A stretch of DNA of 64,000 nucleotides from Zobellia galactanivorans (GTDB lineage: Bacteria > Bacteroidota > Bacteroidia > Flavobacteriales > Flavobacteriaceae). The DNA is taken from NCBI RefSeq assembly GCF_000973105.1, contig NC_015844.1:5204501-5268500 (forward strand), in the 5' to 3' direction. This document shows positions 47,235 through 57,027 of the stretch, one piece after another. Each line of letters starts with the position of its first letter. The first letter of the stretch is position 1. The position numbers and the translations under genes are program-made. The notes under the pieces are model-generated. The model saw only the letters and a program-made list of their open reading frames with translations, did not search any database and was not told the origin of the DNA.

Positions 47235-48512
47235 ATGAAAAAACTGTTTATAGGCCTATTGCTCTATTTTGGACTCACCCTTCCGACCTTGGCCCAAAAG
47301 TTCGAGAAGGACTACAAAGCGATCGAAAGCAAGGTCATCGAATGGCGGAGGGAAATCCACCAAAACCCCGAACTCTCCAATCGCGAGTTTAAAACGGCCG
47401 AAAAAATAGCCGAACACCTGACCGCTTTAGGCATAGAAGTGCAGACCGGGGTGGCCCATACCGGGGTTGTCGGTATTCTACGAGGGAAAAAACCAGGCAA
47501 GGTAGTGGCCTTGCGGGCCGATATTGACGCCCTTCCCGTTCTTGAACGGAACAACCTCCCTTTTAAATCCACCGTAACCGCCGATTTTAAAGGAGAGCAA
47601 GTCCCTGTCATGCACGCTTGCGGACACGACACCCATACCGCCATCCTCATGGGCGTTGCGGAAATCCTTTCCAAACATACCGACAAAATAAAGGGGACCG
47701 TAAAATTTATTTTTCAACCTGCAGAAGAAGGTCCCCCTCCAGGGGAAGAAGGCGGCGCCCTACTCATGGTCAAGGAAGGTGTGTTAAAAAATCCCGATGT
47801 CGATGCCATTTTCGGACTCCATATCAACTCCCAAACACCCGTTGGCGTCATCCGCTATAAATCTGGAGGAACCATGGCCGCCGCGCAAAAATTCACCATC
47901 AAGGTAAAAGGAAAACAAAGCCACGGCGCCCGCCCCTGGTCGGGAGTCGACCCCATATTGATCAGTGCCAAGATCATCGACGGGCTACAGACCATTATCA
48001 GCCGTGAAGCCGAACTCACCAACGAGGCAGCCGTTATCACCGTAGGAAAGATCACAAGCGGTGTTCGCTTCAACATCATTCCGGAAGATGCTGAAATGAT
48101 CGGCACCATACGTACGCTTGATTACGACATGAAAAGCTTTATCAACAAACGTATGGAAGAAATGGTGCCCGCTATCGCAAAGGCCTATGGCGGTGATGCC
48201 ACCATTGAAATTGTAGACGCAACGGAAATCACTTACAACGACCCCGACCTGGTTACACAAATGCTCCCCACCTTGAACAGAGTGGCGGGCGAACACAATG
48301 TACAGACCCAAAAAGCCGTTACAGGAGCTGAAGATTTCTCTTATTTCCAAAAGGAAGTCCCTGGGTTCTTTTTCTTTTTAGGAGGAATGACCCCTGGAAA
48401 TACAGCGTCGTTTCCACACCACACCCCCGATTTCATCATTGATGATAGTGGTTTGCTACTAGGTGTTAAAGCCTTGACGGAAATAAGTATCGATTATCTT
48501 AACAAGCAATAA
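47235..48512 (+). CDS. M20 family amidohydrolase (secreted)
   Basis: 425 residues with a signal peptide (about 1-20, MKKLFIGLLLYFGLTLPTLAQ). Two-zinc M20 core: MHACGHDTHTAILMG, QPAEEGPPPGEEGG, HINSQTPVGV, and TGAEDFSYFQKEVPGFFFFLGG. The dimerisation domain (about 215-330) is present. It resembles IAA-amino acid hydrolase/hippurate hydrolase-type enzymes and probably cleaves N-acyl amino acids or peptides in the periplasm. Stand-alone, about 50 nt before the FMN gene. Confidence 0.93.
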   Translation: MKKLFIGLLLYFGLTLPTLAQKFEKDYKAIESKVIEWRREIHQNPELSNREFKTAEKIAEHLTALGIEVQTGVAHTGVVGILRGKKPGKVVALRADIDALPVLERNNLPFKSTVTADFKGEQVPVMHACGHDTHTAILMGVAEILSKHTDKIKGTVKFIFQPAEEGPPPGEEGGALLMVKEGVLKNPDVDAIFGLHINSQTPVGVIRYKSGGTMAAAQKFTIKVKGKQSHGARPWSGVDPILISAKIIDGLQTIISREAELTNEAAVITVGKITSGVRFNIIPEDAEMIGTIRTLDYDMKSFINKRMEEMVPAIAKAYGGDATIEIVDATEITYNDPDLVTQMLPTLNRVAGEHNVQTQKAVTGAEDFSYFQKEVPGFFFFLGGMTPGNTASFPHHTPDFIIDDSGLLLGVKALTEISIDYLNKQ

Positions 48513-48561
48513 CTTAAAATACTCAACTTAAATTATCAATTTAAACACACCGTTACTACTT

Positions 48562-50136
48562 ATGAGCCAAATTCTCGACACTTTACAGGCCATTCCTTGG
48601 TGGGGATGGCTTTTGATCATTCTTGTTTTAGTGAGTATTCGCGACATATTTTTTCAACGTTCCCACACCATTTCACACAATTTTCCGATTGTCGGACATT
48701 TACGTTATTGGCTCGAAAGCATAGGGCCCGAAATGCGTCAATATTTTGTGGCCAATAACCGTGAAGAACTTCCTTTCAACCGTATCGAAAGAGGATGGAT
48801 ATACGCTTCCGCCAAAAAAGAGAACAACTACGAAGGCTTTGGTACCGATCGGGACATCTACGCCCATCAGCACATTTTCGTAAAGAACCAGATGATGGCC
48901 TACAAGGTTCCCGAAGGCCATATCAATGCCATCGACAAAACCTTTGTTCCCTGCGCCAAGGTCATGGGCGCCTACAACAACAGACGGAAGCCTTTTCGGC
49001 CCAAGTCCATCATCAACGTATCGGCAATGAGTTTTGGTTCATTATCGGCCGCGGCCATTGAAGCGATGAACAAAGGGGTGGCCAAGTCGGGCGCCTATCA
49101 CAATACCGGCGAAGGCGGACTTTCATCTTACCACAAGCAGGGCGGCGATGTCATTTTCCATTTTGGAACGGGCTATTTTGGTGTACGTACGCCTGATGGT
49201 AATTTTTCCATGGAAAAAATGAAAAAACTCGTAGAGGAAAACCCCAGTATAAAAGCCATAGAAATCAAATTATCACAGGGGGCCAAACCGGGAAAAGGCG
49301 GTGTATTGCCCGGAGCTAAGATAACCCAGGAACTCGCCGATATACGCGGTGTGGAAGTCGGCAAGGACGTACTCTCGCCCGCCACCCATAAGGCGTTCAA
49401 CAACGTAACGGAACTTCTACAGCTTATCGAGGACATCGCGGAAGAAACCGGATTGCCCGTAGGCGTCAAGGGAGCCATCGGGAAATTGGACCAATGGGAA
49501 GAACTGGCCGATTTAATGGAAAAAACGGGCAAAGGTCCCGATTTTATCACCGTTGACGGTGGGGAAGGCGGAACGGGCGCCGCTCCCCCATCGTTCGCCG
49601 ACCATGTGTCCTTGCCTTGGGTATACGGATTTTCAAGCCTTTACAAGGTATTCCTCAAGCGCAAGCTCACCGACCGCATCGTATTTATCGGCAGCGGGAA
49701 ACTCGGTTTTCCCGCCAAGGCCGCCATGGCCTTTGCCATGGGCGTAGACTGTATCAACGTGGCCCGTGAAGCCATGATGAGCATTGGCTGTATTCAGGCG
49801 CAAGTCTGCCATACCAACCGCTGCCCAGCAGGGGTGGCCACCCAAAACAAGTGGCTGCAAAAAGGCATTGACATACCGTTAAAGTCCGACCGCTTGGCAC
49901 AGTATTTTATGACCTTTAGAAAAGAGTTCCTGGAAATCACCCACGCTTCGGGATACGAACACCCTTGTCAATACACTATGGACGACATCCAACTGAACGT
50001 CGACGACAACGACCTAAGCCGTAGTTTGGCCTCTGCCTACGGATATAACAAGACAAAAGTACCGTTCGAGAATATGCAAAAACTATACGATTGTATTTAC
50101 TTAGGTGGAAAGCATTGTGAAAACACCAAAGAATAA
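48562..50136 (+). CDS. FMN-binding glutamate synthase family protein (membrane-anchored)
   Basis: A 524-residue protein with an N-terminal membrane helix (about 10-30, IPWWGWLLIILVLVSIRDIFF) and a glutamate-synthase-like FMN barrel: INVSAMSFGSLSAAAIEAMNKG, YHNTGEGGLSSYH, FGTGYFGVR, TVDGGEGGTGAAP, and the 3Fe-4S Cys pattern CIQAQVCHTNRCPAG. It lacks the amidotransferase domain of GltB. The reaction is unknown; it is not the main glutamate synthase. It lies 49 nt after the M20 gene. Confidence 0.9.
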   Translation: MSQILDTLQAIPWWGWLLIILVLVSIRDIFFQRSHTISHNFPIVGHLRYWLESIGPEMRQYFVANNREELPFNRIERGWIYASAKKENNYEGFGTDRDIYAHQHIFVKNQMMAYKVPEGHINAIDKTFVPCAKVMGAYNNRRKPFRPKSIINVSAMSFGSLSAAAIEAMNKGVAKSGAYHNTGEGGLSSYHKQGGDVIFHFGTGYFGVRTPDGNFSMEKMKKLVEENPSIKAIEIKLSQGAKPGKGGVLPGAKITQELADIRGVEVGKDVLSPATHKAFNNVTELLQLIEDIAEETGLPVGVKGAIGKLDQWEELADLMEKTGKGPDFITVDGGEGGTGAAPPSFADHVSLPWVYGFSSLYKVFLKRKLTDRIVFIGSGKLGFPAKAAMAFAMGVDCINVAREAMMSIGCIQAQVCHTNRCPAGVATQNKWLQKGIDIPLKSDRLAQYFMTFRKEFLEITHASGYEHPCQYTMDDIQLNVDDNDLSRSLASAYGYNKTKVPFENMQKLYDCIYLGGKHCENTKE

Positions 50137-50146
50137 TATACATTTG
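50115..50146 (+). promoter_or_regulatory. Candidate primary promoter for the degenerate OmpA gene
   Basis: TTG (50115-50117) is followed after 21 nt by TACATTTG (50139-50146), fitting the Bacteroidota -33/-7 pattern (TTG - 19 to 21 nt - TAnnTTTG). It overlaps the end of the FMN gene and is 58 nt from the ATG at 50205. Confidence 0.5.
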
Positions 50147-50204
50147 TTTACGGTTATTTAGTATTTCCAAATCATATTAACAAAATAATTAATCAGTGTA
50201 ATTC

Positions 50205-50975
50205 ATGAAAAAATCCCTACTTGCCCTTGGCCTTATCGCATGTACCTGTATATCGTTACAAGCCCAGAGAAAAAGTGATCTTTTAGCCGAAATCGACCAA
50301 TTAAAGTCCCAGTTAGACTCTGTGAACGCCGAGATATTCGACGCCAGAAAGAACGAGAAAGTGGCCGTAGCCAAGGCCGAATCCTTCGAATCACAGGTAA
50401 CCGAGCTTCAAGACGCGAACAATACCCTCATGAAAAACCTAAATAGTTTTGCCGAGGTATCGAACAAAAACTCGAATATTGTAAACAGCGCCATGGAAAG
50501 CCTCGAAGCCAAGGAAAGACAATTAAAGGCCATCAAGGATGCAATCGCCACGAACGATTCCACTACCATAGTAGTGCTTACCAATGTAAAACAGACTATG
50601 GGCGAGAATGCCAAAATCGGTGTTTCCGAAGGCGCCGTGGTCATTTCGTCGGACCTCGCCAGCCTCTTTGGAAGTGACACAGGAACGACCCCGACCCCAC
50701 AGGCGGAAGCTTGGGTTGAAAAAATAGCGAACATCTTGAATGCCAATCCCACTACAGCGGTGACCATTGAAGGCCTTAGCATGACCGGAGACCTCGAAAC
50801 CCCGGCCAAACAAGCCGTAGCATTGGCTACATTGCTTCAAAGCAAGTTCAATATCCCCGCAGAGCGCATTAAGGCCCTTGGACGCGACGGAAACCTAAAA
50901 GAAGGGGTTCAAGTAAACATCCACCCTGAATTCGACAAGTTTTACCTGATGGTCAGAGAGCACATGAAGAACTAA
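50205..50975 (+). CDS. Degenerate OmpA-like secreted protein
   Basis: 256 residues: signal peptide (about 1-21, MKKSLLALGLIACTCISLQAQ), coiled coil (about 22-115), then a region aligned with the OmpA domain of the 1601 gene product (KIGVSEGAVVISSDLASLFGSD; final FYLMVREHMKN versus FYSMIEEGMKD). The GHTD and NRRTRI segments that bind peptidoglycan are gone (EGLSMTGDLETPA replaces the first; KEGVQVNIHP replaces the second). It is probably a structural envelope protein that no longer binds diaminopimelate. Confidence 0.82.
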   Translation: MKKSLLALGLIACTCISLQAQRKSDLLAEIDQLKSQLDSVNAEIFDARKNEKVAVAKAESFESQVTELQDANNTLMKNLNSFAEVSNKNSNIVNSAMESLEAKERQLKAIKDAIATNDSTTIVVLTNVKQTMGENAKIGVSEGAVVISSDLASLFGSDTGTTPTPQAEAWVEKIANILNANPTTAVTIEGLSMTGDLETPAKQAVALATLLQSKFNIPAERIKALGRDGNLKEGVQVNIHPEFDKFYLMVREHMKN

Positions 50976-51050
50976 AAGTTATACGAAACGTCATATACTT
51001 TTTGCTAAAATCCTCCGTTCTAATACCCAAATTAACCAAATACCAAAAAC

Positions 51051-51572
51051 ATGTCTGGAGAAGGAATTTTACAAATGTTCGGTTTTTTATTACCGGCGGT
51101 AGTCACTGGCGTTGTGGCCTTTTACTTTTTTAAGATGCACACCAAGAACGAAGAAGGACGTAGACGATTTCTTTTGCACAAAGACTCGCAGAAGAACACT
51201 ATTCCGGTTCGCTTACAAGCCTATGAACGTATGGCCCTTTTTCTTGAGCGCATCGCCATACCGAGCCTCGTGGTTCGCGTGGCTCCAAAATCATCCGATA
51301 AAAATGCCTACGAGAGTTTGCTGATCAAAAGCATAGAGACCGAGTTCGAACACAATCTATCACAACAGATATACATGAGCGATGAGTGTTGGAACGTTAT
51401 CAAGGCGGCAAAAAGCGCTACGGTACAAATGATCAGAAAAGCGGCCATGAGCGAAACCGAATCGGCCGACAAACTACGGGAAGACATCTTAACGGAAACG
51501 ATGGAAAAACAATCACCTTCTGGTACCGCACTCTCTTTTATAAAGAAAGAGATCAAATACCTTTGGGAGTAA
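51051..51572 (+). CDS. Membrane-anchored protein of unknown function
   Basis: 173 residues with one N-terminal membrane helix (about 10-28, FLLPAVVTGVVAFYFFKMH) and a helical cytoplasmic part (PVRLQAYERMALFLERI, EFEHNLSQQIYMSDECWNVIKAAKSATVQMIRKAA). The family is widespread in Flavobacteriaceae but unnamed as far as I can tell. It follows the degenerate OmpA gene by 75 nt and is closed by a terminator. Confidence 0.8.
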   Translation: MSGEGILQMFGFLLPAVVTGVVAFYFFKMHTKNEEGRRRFLLHKDSQKNTIPVRLQAYERMALFLERIAIPSLVVRVAPKSSDKNAYESLLIKSIETEFEHNLSQQIYMSDECWNVIKAAKSATVQMIRKAAMSETESADKLREDILTETMEKQSPSGTALSFIKKEIKYLWE

Positions 51573-51602
51573 ATTAATTAGTATCCTTTCAATCTAATAG
51601 TT

Positions 51603-51640
51603 GACCACTGGGCATTTTTTTGTTCAGTGGTCTTTTTTTT
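51603..51640 (+). terminator. Intrinsic terminator after the 51051 gene
   Basis: Stem gaccactg / cagtggtc with a T-rich 14-nt loop, followed by eight T. The patatin stop codon, on the other strand, begins in the T tract. Confidence 0.9.
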
Positions 51641-52559
51641 ATAACACTTCGCCTTTTTCGGGCTCGATCTGGTTGAGTTCCGTATTCTTGTATTTTGCGA
51701 AATTATAGCCACTCTCCCACCAGACCGTCATTTTTTCCTTATCGAAAATAAGGGAATTTGTAGTGAGCACGGTCGGGGTATAATAAAAATTGATAATGGC
51801 ATCGTTATGCTTGGCGACGTATTTACCGATCCTTATATTTTGATGCTCGATACGATCAAGCATATATTCGAACATGGTGGTAAGCAAGGAAAAGGCATTA
51901 CGTGACGGCAAGCGGTTCAGATGGCTCACCTCGGTCTGCAAAACAATGACATCGACCTCTTTGGCCCCTCGTTTTATGGCTTCCTCTATCGGCACCATAT
52001 TCCCAAGGCCGCCATCGGCATATTCACAGCCGTTCTTGCGCACCAAACTCATAAACGGGGTGTAGTTGCACGAAATCCATATCCACTCACAGAACTCTTC
52101 GTAACTGTAGTCGTTTATACTCTTGTATTCCACTTGATTTAGGGAAAGATTGGAGACCGTTGCAATAATTTCCTTTGGGCCCTGCTTTAAAATTTCAAAC
52201 TCCTCTACCGTCAAGGTCCTTTTAATCAGTTTTAAAAGATTTCGGCTTTCCCCGAAGGTCTTCCTTCCCTTATAAAAATTCTTCAGCACATTCCAGTGAT
52301 CGATACCGATCGTGTGTACCCCGTGCTTCTTTTGTATGGTAAAGGGGCAATTGCTAAAAATACTGTGCTGGTTCACCGAGGTATACACCTCCTTGATCTT
52401 TTCGATTTTCTGAAGGGCCAGATGCGAAATAAGCAAACTGCCCGTAGACGTTCCCAAAAACAGGTCGTACTTGTGATGGAGTTCCTCCATAAGGTATTGC
52501 GCTACGCCTCCTGCAAAAGCGCCTTTACTACCTCCGCCCGATATGACCAATGCCCTCAT
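51639..52559 (-). CDS. Patatin-like phospholipase
   Basis: A 306-residue serine lipase of the patatin/RssA type. Oxyanion-hole Gly-rich motif SGGGSKGAFAGGVAQY (about 7-22), nucleophile Ser in FLGTSTGSLLIS (GxSxG), and catalytic Asp in YADGGLGN. No signal peptide or membrane helix is visible, so action is likely cytoplasmic or at the inner membrane. It lies 3 nt after the M1 peptidase gene. Confidence 0.94.
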   Translation of the reverse strand: MRALVISGGGSKGAFAGGVAQYLMEELHHKYDLFLGTSTGSLLISHLALQKIEKIKEVYTSVNQHSIFSNCPFTIQKKHGVHTIGIDHWNVLKNFYKGRKTFGESRNLLKLIKRTLTVEEFEILKQGPKEIIATVSNLSLNQVEYKSINDYSYEEFCEWIWISCNYTPFMSLVRKNGCEYADGGLGNMVPIEEAIKRGAKEVDVIVLQTEVSHLNRLPSRNAFSLLTTMFEYMLDRIEHQNIRIGKYVAKHNDAIINFYYTPTVLTTNSLIFDKEKMTVWWESGYNFAKYKNTELNQIEPEKGEVL

Positions 52560-52562
52560 GAT

Positions 52563-54623
52563 TTAGTTTAGTTTGGTGCTAATATAACGTGTTTCCTCTT
52601 GGTTTAGTTTCCCTACCAATTTTTCAATACGGGTTTTATACTCTTGATCTTCCAAAAGTTGACCGATTAGGCCCCGTGCATACTTTTTAAATTGCCAAGA
52701 GTGATGGTTTGTAGCATTTATAAGATTGGCCAGTCCCTCATCGGTAAAACCTATTTCCCGCAAATACTGAAAAGCTCCGATACGCACTTCCCAACCCTGC
52801 TCGGGCGAAGTGTAAGCGGTCAATTCCGCAAAGTATTTCCGGGTGTTTTCCGCCTCATATCCTTCAGTAGCCACGGCAAGGAACAACCACAGTAAGCGGA
52901 CGTTCTTGTTCGGTAGGCCGATCACTTCCTTCGTCGCATCCAAATAGGCCTTACGGCTCTCGGGAAAAGACGACCAAAGCTTGAACAGGGCCAACTCTTG
53001 GGTTATATAACTCGTATCGTCCAATAATTTTTCCGCACTTTCCTTATGGATACTTGAAATTTGGTCGATCAGCTGAATAGCTTTTTGGCGGACTTTTAAC
53101 TGAGGATGATCGAACAAAGGGGCAAACCGATCTTTGTCTAAAATCTCTTGGGCCAGTTCATCTACCAGGGCTTCTTTGTACTGTACCGGCCTTTCCGCCT
53201 GTAATTCCTTTTCCAAATCCTTCAGTTCGTGTCCCGACCCAAGAAAGGCGGACAGGGCTTCGTTTTTATCCATAAGGTAGGTCTTGGCTTCGTCCCATGG
53301 AAATTCGGAGGACTCTAACCATTTTACCCTAAACCCCTCTAAGTTTACGGCTGACGCCCGTTCCATTTCCCTTAAGAAATCGTCGATTGTTACATTTTTA
53401 AATCGATGGGTGTTCAAATAATCGGAAACTCCTTTTTTAAAAGGCTTATCCCCTACCAATTCCCTGAGCATCACCAAGGCCCAAGCCCCCTTTTCGTAAA
53501 ACGTGGCGCTACTGGCTTTAGGGTCGACCAAGGCTTGCCCCTTGCCGCCTTCGCTGATTTCACGAAGTTCCTTGGCCGTATCGAATAATTTCCAATAGAA
53601 ATGGTCATCACCAAAAATTTTCTTTTCGGCCAAATAGGCATAGTAGGTAGCAAAGCCCTCTTGCAACCAATGATGGCTTCCGTCTTTTTCAGTAACCAAA
53701 TTACCGAACCACTGGTGCGCCAATTCGTGGGCATTGACATTGACGTAGTTCTTATCTACAAAGGCCGTAGCATCTATGACATATCCATCGGAAAAAATCG
53801 TGGCCCCCGTATTTTCCATCCCTGCGTAAAGAAAGTCCCGAACCGGAATCTGCTTGTAATCCTGCCAAGGGTAGGAAACCCCTATTTCATCCTCTAAAAA
53901 ATCAAAAATCCGTCGGGTATGGCGATAAGTAGGTTCAACCCTTGCACTATCCTGCGGATAGAAATAATTTAGAATGGGAACTCCCGTTGAAGAGCTCAGT
54001 TCTTGCTTGCTATAATGGCCGATGGCAAAAGCCAAGAGATAGCTACTCATGGGGTTTTCCATATCGAAAAGCCACACAGGCCTACCGTTCTCGCCCTTAG
54101 AGACCGACAGCAACTTACCATTTGCAATTACCTCGTAGGTTTGATTCGCCTGAATAGCCAAGTCGAACTCGACCTTTTCGTTCATATCGTCAAAACTAGG
54201 CAGCCAATGACTGGTGTACTTGCCCTGACCTTGCGTCCACACCTGTTCGTTCCCTTCTATTTTATCGCCCCAGCCCAAAAAGTAAACGGTTTGCCTTGGT
54301 TTGGCCACATAGGCTATCGTAAGCTCGTGGGATGTATCCTTTTTTAGTTTTTTACGAATGGAAATCGTCTTATCGGTTGCAATGAAATCGACTTGCTTAC
54401 CGTTCATCTCTACTTTTTCAAACCTCATATCCTTGGCATCGAGAAAGACCGAATCTACATTTTGAAGCACCTTAAATCGATAGACCACCCTCCCTATGAT
54501 CTCTTTATTCAAAGGAACGGGTTCTATATATACATCGGCACGAACAAAGTCGACCTTATCTTGATGCTGCCCAAAGGAAAAAGAAACAAAACCGAAAAAA
54601 AGAAGTAATAAAAAGTATCTCAT
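52563..54623 (-). CDS. M1 family aminopeptidase (secreted)
   Basis: 686 residues with a signal peptide (about 1-18, MRYFLLLLFFGFVSFSFG). Gluzincin core: exopeptidase motif YAGMENTGATIF (GxMEN), zinc site NAHELAHQWFG (HExxH), WLQEGFATYYAY (third Glu), and catalytic Tyr region FYEKGAWALVML. A long C-terminal helical repeat region follows. It likely trims peptides in the periplasm. It precedes the patatin gene by 3 nt and is divergent from recG. Confidence 0.94.
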   Translation of the reverse strand: MRYFLLLLFFGFVSFSFGQHQDKVDFVRADVYIEPVPLNKEIIGRVVYRFKVLQNVDSVFLDAKDMRFEKVEMNGKQVDFIATDKTISIRKKLKKDTSHELTIAYVAKPRQTVYFLGWGDKIEGNEQVWTQGQGKYTSHWLPSFDDMNEKVEFDLAIQANQTYEVIANGKLLSVSKGENGRPVWLFDMENPMSSYLLAFAIGHYSKQELSSSTGVPILNYFYPQDSARVEPTYRHTRRIFDFLEDEIGVSYPWQDYKQIPVRDFLYAGMENTGATIFSDGYVIDATAFVDKNYVNVNAHELAHQWFGNLVTEKDGSHHWLQEGFATYYAYLAEKKIFGDDHFYWKLFDTAKELREISEGGKGQALVDPKASSATFYEKGAWALVMLRELVGDKPFKKGVSDYLNTHRFKNVTIDDFLREMERASAVNLEGFRVKWLESSEFPWDEAKTYLMDKNEALSAFLGSGHELKDLEKELQAERPVQYKEALVDELAQEILDKDRFAPLFDHPQLKVRQKAIQLIDQISSIHKESAEKLLDDTSYITQELALFKLWSSFPESRKAYLDATKEVIGLPNKNVRLLWLFLAVATEGYEAENTRKYFAELTAYTSPEQGWEVRIGAFQYLREIGFTDEGLANLINATNHHSWQFKKYARGLIGQLLEDQEYKTRIEKLVGKLNQEETRYISTKLN

Positions 54624-54701
54624 GAAATTTTAAGAACAAATAGTAGACCAAATTTAATGTTTTAGTTTGTCGCAATTGCACCTATCACCTATTTTAGTCC
54701 C

Positions 54702-56807
54702 ATGAACGCTAATTCACTTCAGACACCTATTGTATACCTAAAAGGTGTAGGCCCCAATCGGGCCCAAACCTTGCAGTCTGAATTGGGTATACATACGTTT
54801 CAAGATTTACTGAATCTTTTTCCCAACCGTTATATAGACAAAACCCGTTATTACAAGATAGGCCAACTGCAGCGCAGCAATGCAGATGTGCAGATTATCG
54901 GAAAGGTGGTGCACATCAAAACCGTGGAGCAAAAAAAGGGCAAACGCCTTGTTGCCAGTTTTGTCGATGAGACCGGCGAGATGGAGCTGGTGTGGTTCAG
55001 GGGACAAAAATGGATCAGGGAAAATTTAAAGCTGAACACCCCATATGTGATTTTCGGAAAATGCAATTGGTTCAATGGCAAGTTTTCTATGCCCCACCCT
55101 GAAATGGAACTTTTAAAAGACCATGAGCAAGGCCTTAAGGTGTTGATGCAACCCGTGTATCCATCAACCGAAAAACTCAACAACAAAGGAATTACCAACC
55201 GGGTAATAAGCAAACTGGTACAACAAATATTCATTGAAACCAAGGGAAAGTTTACCGAGACCCTTTCGGAAAAATTGATGTTCGAGCTAAAGCTTATCCC
55301 CAAGAGCGAAGCCCTGTTCAATATTCATTTTCCAAAGAACCAAGAGCTATTGGCCAAGGCCCAATTCCGATTAAAGTTCGAAGAGCTGTTCTACATTCAG
55401 CTTCAATTGATTGCCAAGAACATGCTGCACAAGCAAAAAATAAAGGGCTTTAACTTTGACCAAGTAGGAGTGCTTTTTAACGATTTTTACAAAAACCACT
55501 TGCCTTTTGAGCTTACGGGCGCCCAAAAGCGGGTCATCAAGGAAATTCGGGCCGATTTAGGAAGCAATGCCCAAATGAACCGTCTTCTACAGGGCGATGT
55601 AGGCTCAGGAAAGACCATAGTCGCCGTAATGACCATGCTCCTGGCCATTGACAACGGTTTTCAGGCCTGCCTTATGGCCCCCACTGAAATTTTAGCGAAC
55701 CAACACTATACCGGTATCGTAGAGCTTCTGGAAGGTACGGGCATCAACTGCGCCCTATTGACGGGCTCGGTAAAACAGGCGCACCGGCGTCCGATTCACG
55801 AAAAACTGGAAAGCGGCGAGCTCAACATTATAATAGGTACCCACGCCCTACTGGAGGACAAGGTGAAATTTAAAAATTTAGGACTCGCCATTGTAGACGA
55901 ACAGCATAGGTTCGGTGTGGCGCAGCGATCCAAGCTTTGGCACAAGAACCAGATTCCGCCCCACATACTGATCATGACGGCAACGCCCATTCCCCGTACC
56001 TTGGCCATGAGCCTTTACGGCGACTTGGATGTTTCCATAATCGACGAGCTGCCTCCGGGAAGAAAACCCATAAAAACCGTACATCGGTACGACAGCAACC
56101 GCTTAAAGGTTTTTCAATTTATACGGGACGAAATAAAAAAAGGGCGTCAAATCTATATCGTATACCCCCTCATTCAAGAGTCAGAGGCCTTGGACTACAA
56201 AGATTTAATGGATGGATACGAAAGTATTGCGCGCGACTTCCCCCTACCCGATTACCAGATTTCCATTGTACACGGACAAATGAAGCCGGCGGACAAAGAC
56301 TATGAAATGGAACGCTTCGTAAAGGGAGAAACCCAGATCATGGTCGCCACTACGGTTATAGAGGTAGGCGTAAACGTCCCCAATGCCTCTGTGATGATCA
56401 TAGAGAGCGCCGAACGATTCGGTCTATCACAACTCCACCAGCTGCGGGGTCGTGTGGGCCGGGGAGCCGACCAGAGTTTCTGTATCCTTATGACCGGGCA
56501 CAAATTATCTACCGAAGCCAAAACCCGATTACAGACCATGGCACATACCAACGACGGCTTTGAAATTGCCGAGGTCGACCTGAAGTTACGTGGCCCTGGC
56601 GACATCATGGGCACCCAACAAAGCGGCGTACTGAATTTAAAGATCGCCGATATCGTAAAAGACAATGATATTCTTAAAACGGCCAGGTACCATGCCATAC
56701 AACTATTAAAAGACGATCCTGGCCTTGAAAAACCGGAAAACATGGCCATTAGACACACTTATGCCCAGCTGGCGAAATACAAAAATATCTGGAATTACAT
56801 AAGCTAG
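54702..56807 (+). CDS. recG: ATP-dependent DNA helicase RecG
   Basis: A 701-residue branch-migration helicase. Wedge/OB domain (about 55-160, RYYKIGQLQRSNADVQIIGKV), Walker A LLQGDVGSGKTIVAVM (about 300), DEQH box IVDEQHRFGVAQR, TATPIPRTLAMSLYGDLD, and the helicase C motifs QIMVATTVIEVGVNVPNAS, HQLRGRVGRGADQSFC. The C-terminal TRG hairpin region is KLRGPGDIMGTQQSG. It rescues stalled replication forks. Confidence 0.96.
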   Translation: MNANSLQTPIVYLKGVGPNRAQTLQSELGIHTFQDLLNLFPNRYIDKTRYYKIGQLQRSNADVQIIGKVVHIKTVEQKKGKRLVASFVDETGEMELVWFRGQKWIRENLKLNTPYVIFGKCNWFNGKFSMPHPEMELLKDHEQGLKVLMQPVYPSTEKLNNKGITNRVISKLVQQIFIETKGKFTETLSEKLMFELKLIPKSEALFNIHFPKNQELLAKAQFRLKFEELFYIQLQLIAKNMLHKQKIKGFNFDQVGVLFNDFYKNHLPFELTGAQKRVIKEIRADLGSNAQMNRLLQGDVGSGKTIVAVMTMLLAIDNGFQACLMAPTEILANQHYTGIVELLEGTGINCALLTGSVKQAHRRPIHEKLESGELNIIIGTHALLEDKVKFKNLGLAIVDEQHRFGVAQRSKLWHKNQIPPHILIMTATPIPRTLAMSLYGDLDVSIIDELPPGRKPIKTVHRYDSNRLKVFQFIRDEIKKGRQIYIVYPLIQESEALDYKDLMDGYESIARDFPLPDYQISIVHGQMKPADKDYEMERFVKGETQIMVATTVIEVGVNVPNASVMIIESAERFGLSQLHQLRGRVGRGADQSFCILMTGHKLSTEAKTRLQTMAHTNDGFEIAEVDLKLRGPGDIMGTQQSGVLNLKIADIVKDNDILKTARYHAIQLLKDDPGLEKPENMAIRHTYAQLAKYKNIWNYIS

Positions 56808-57027
56808 CATTCCGTTTCATATAACGCCAGTATCTACTATTAATCTTCCCACTTATAAAGTATGGCCCCCTATTTCATCAGCGACCACTTATTTTTACTT
56901 CTTTCAACGATTGCCGAAGCTACCCTACTAATACATCGAAACGAAAAATTGAGAATTATGACCCTATTTTCTTATGCGTATTTATAAATTAAATTACATT
57001 TAACCATTAATCTAACCTAGATAATAA

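Noticed and set aside
51639-54623. M1 peptidase and patatin considered as a defence or toxin pair because of the 3-nt spacing.
   Set aside because: Both have ordinary housekeeping-type motifs; the M1 peptidase is secreted and the patatin lacks any CD-NTase or cGAS partner, so a CBASS-type system is not supported.
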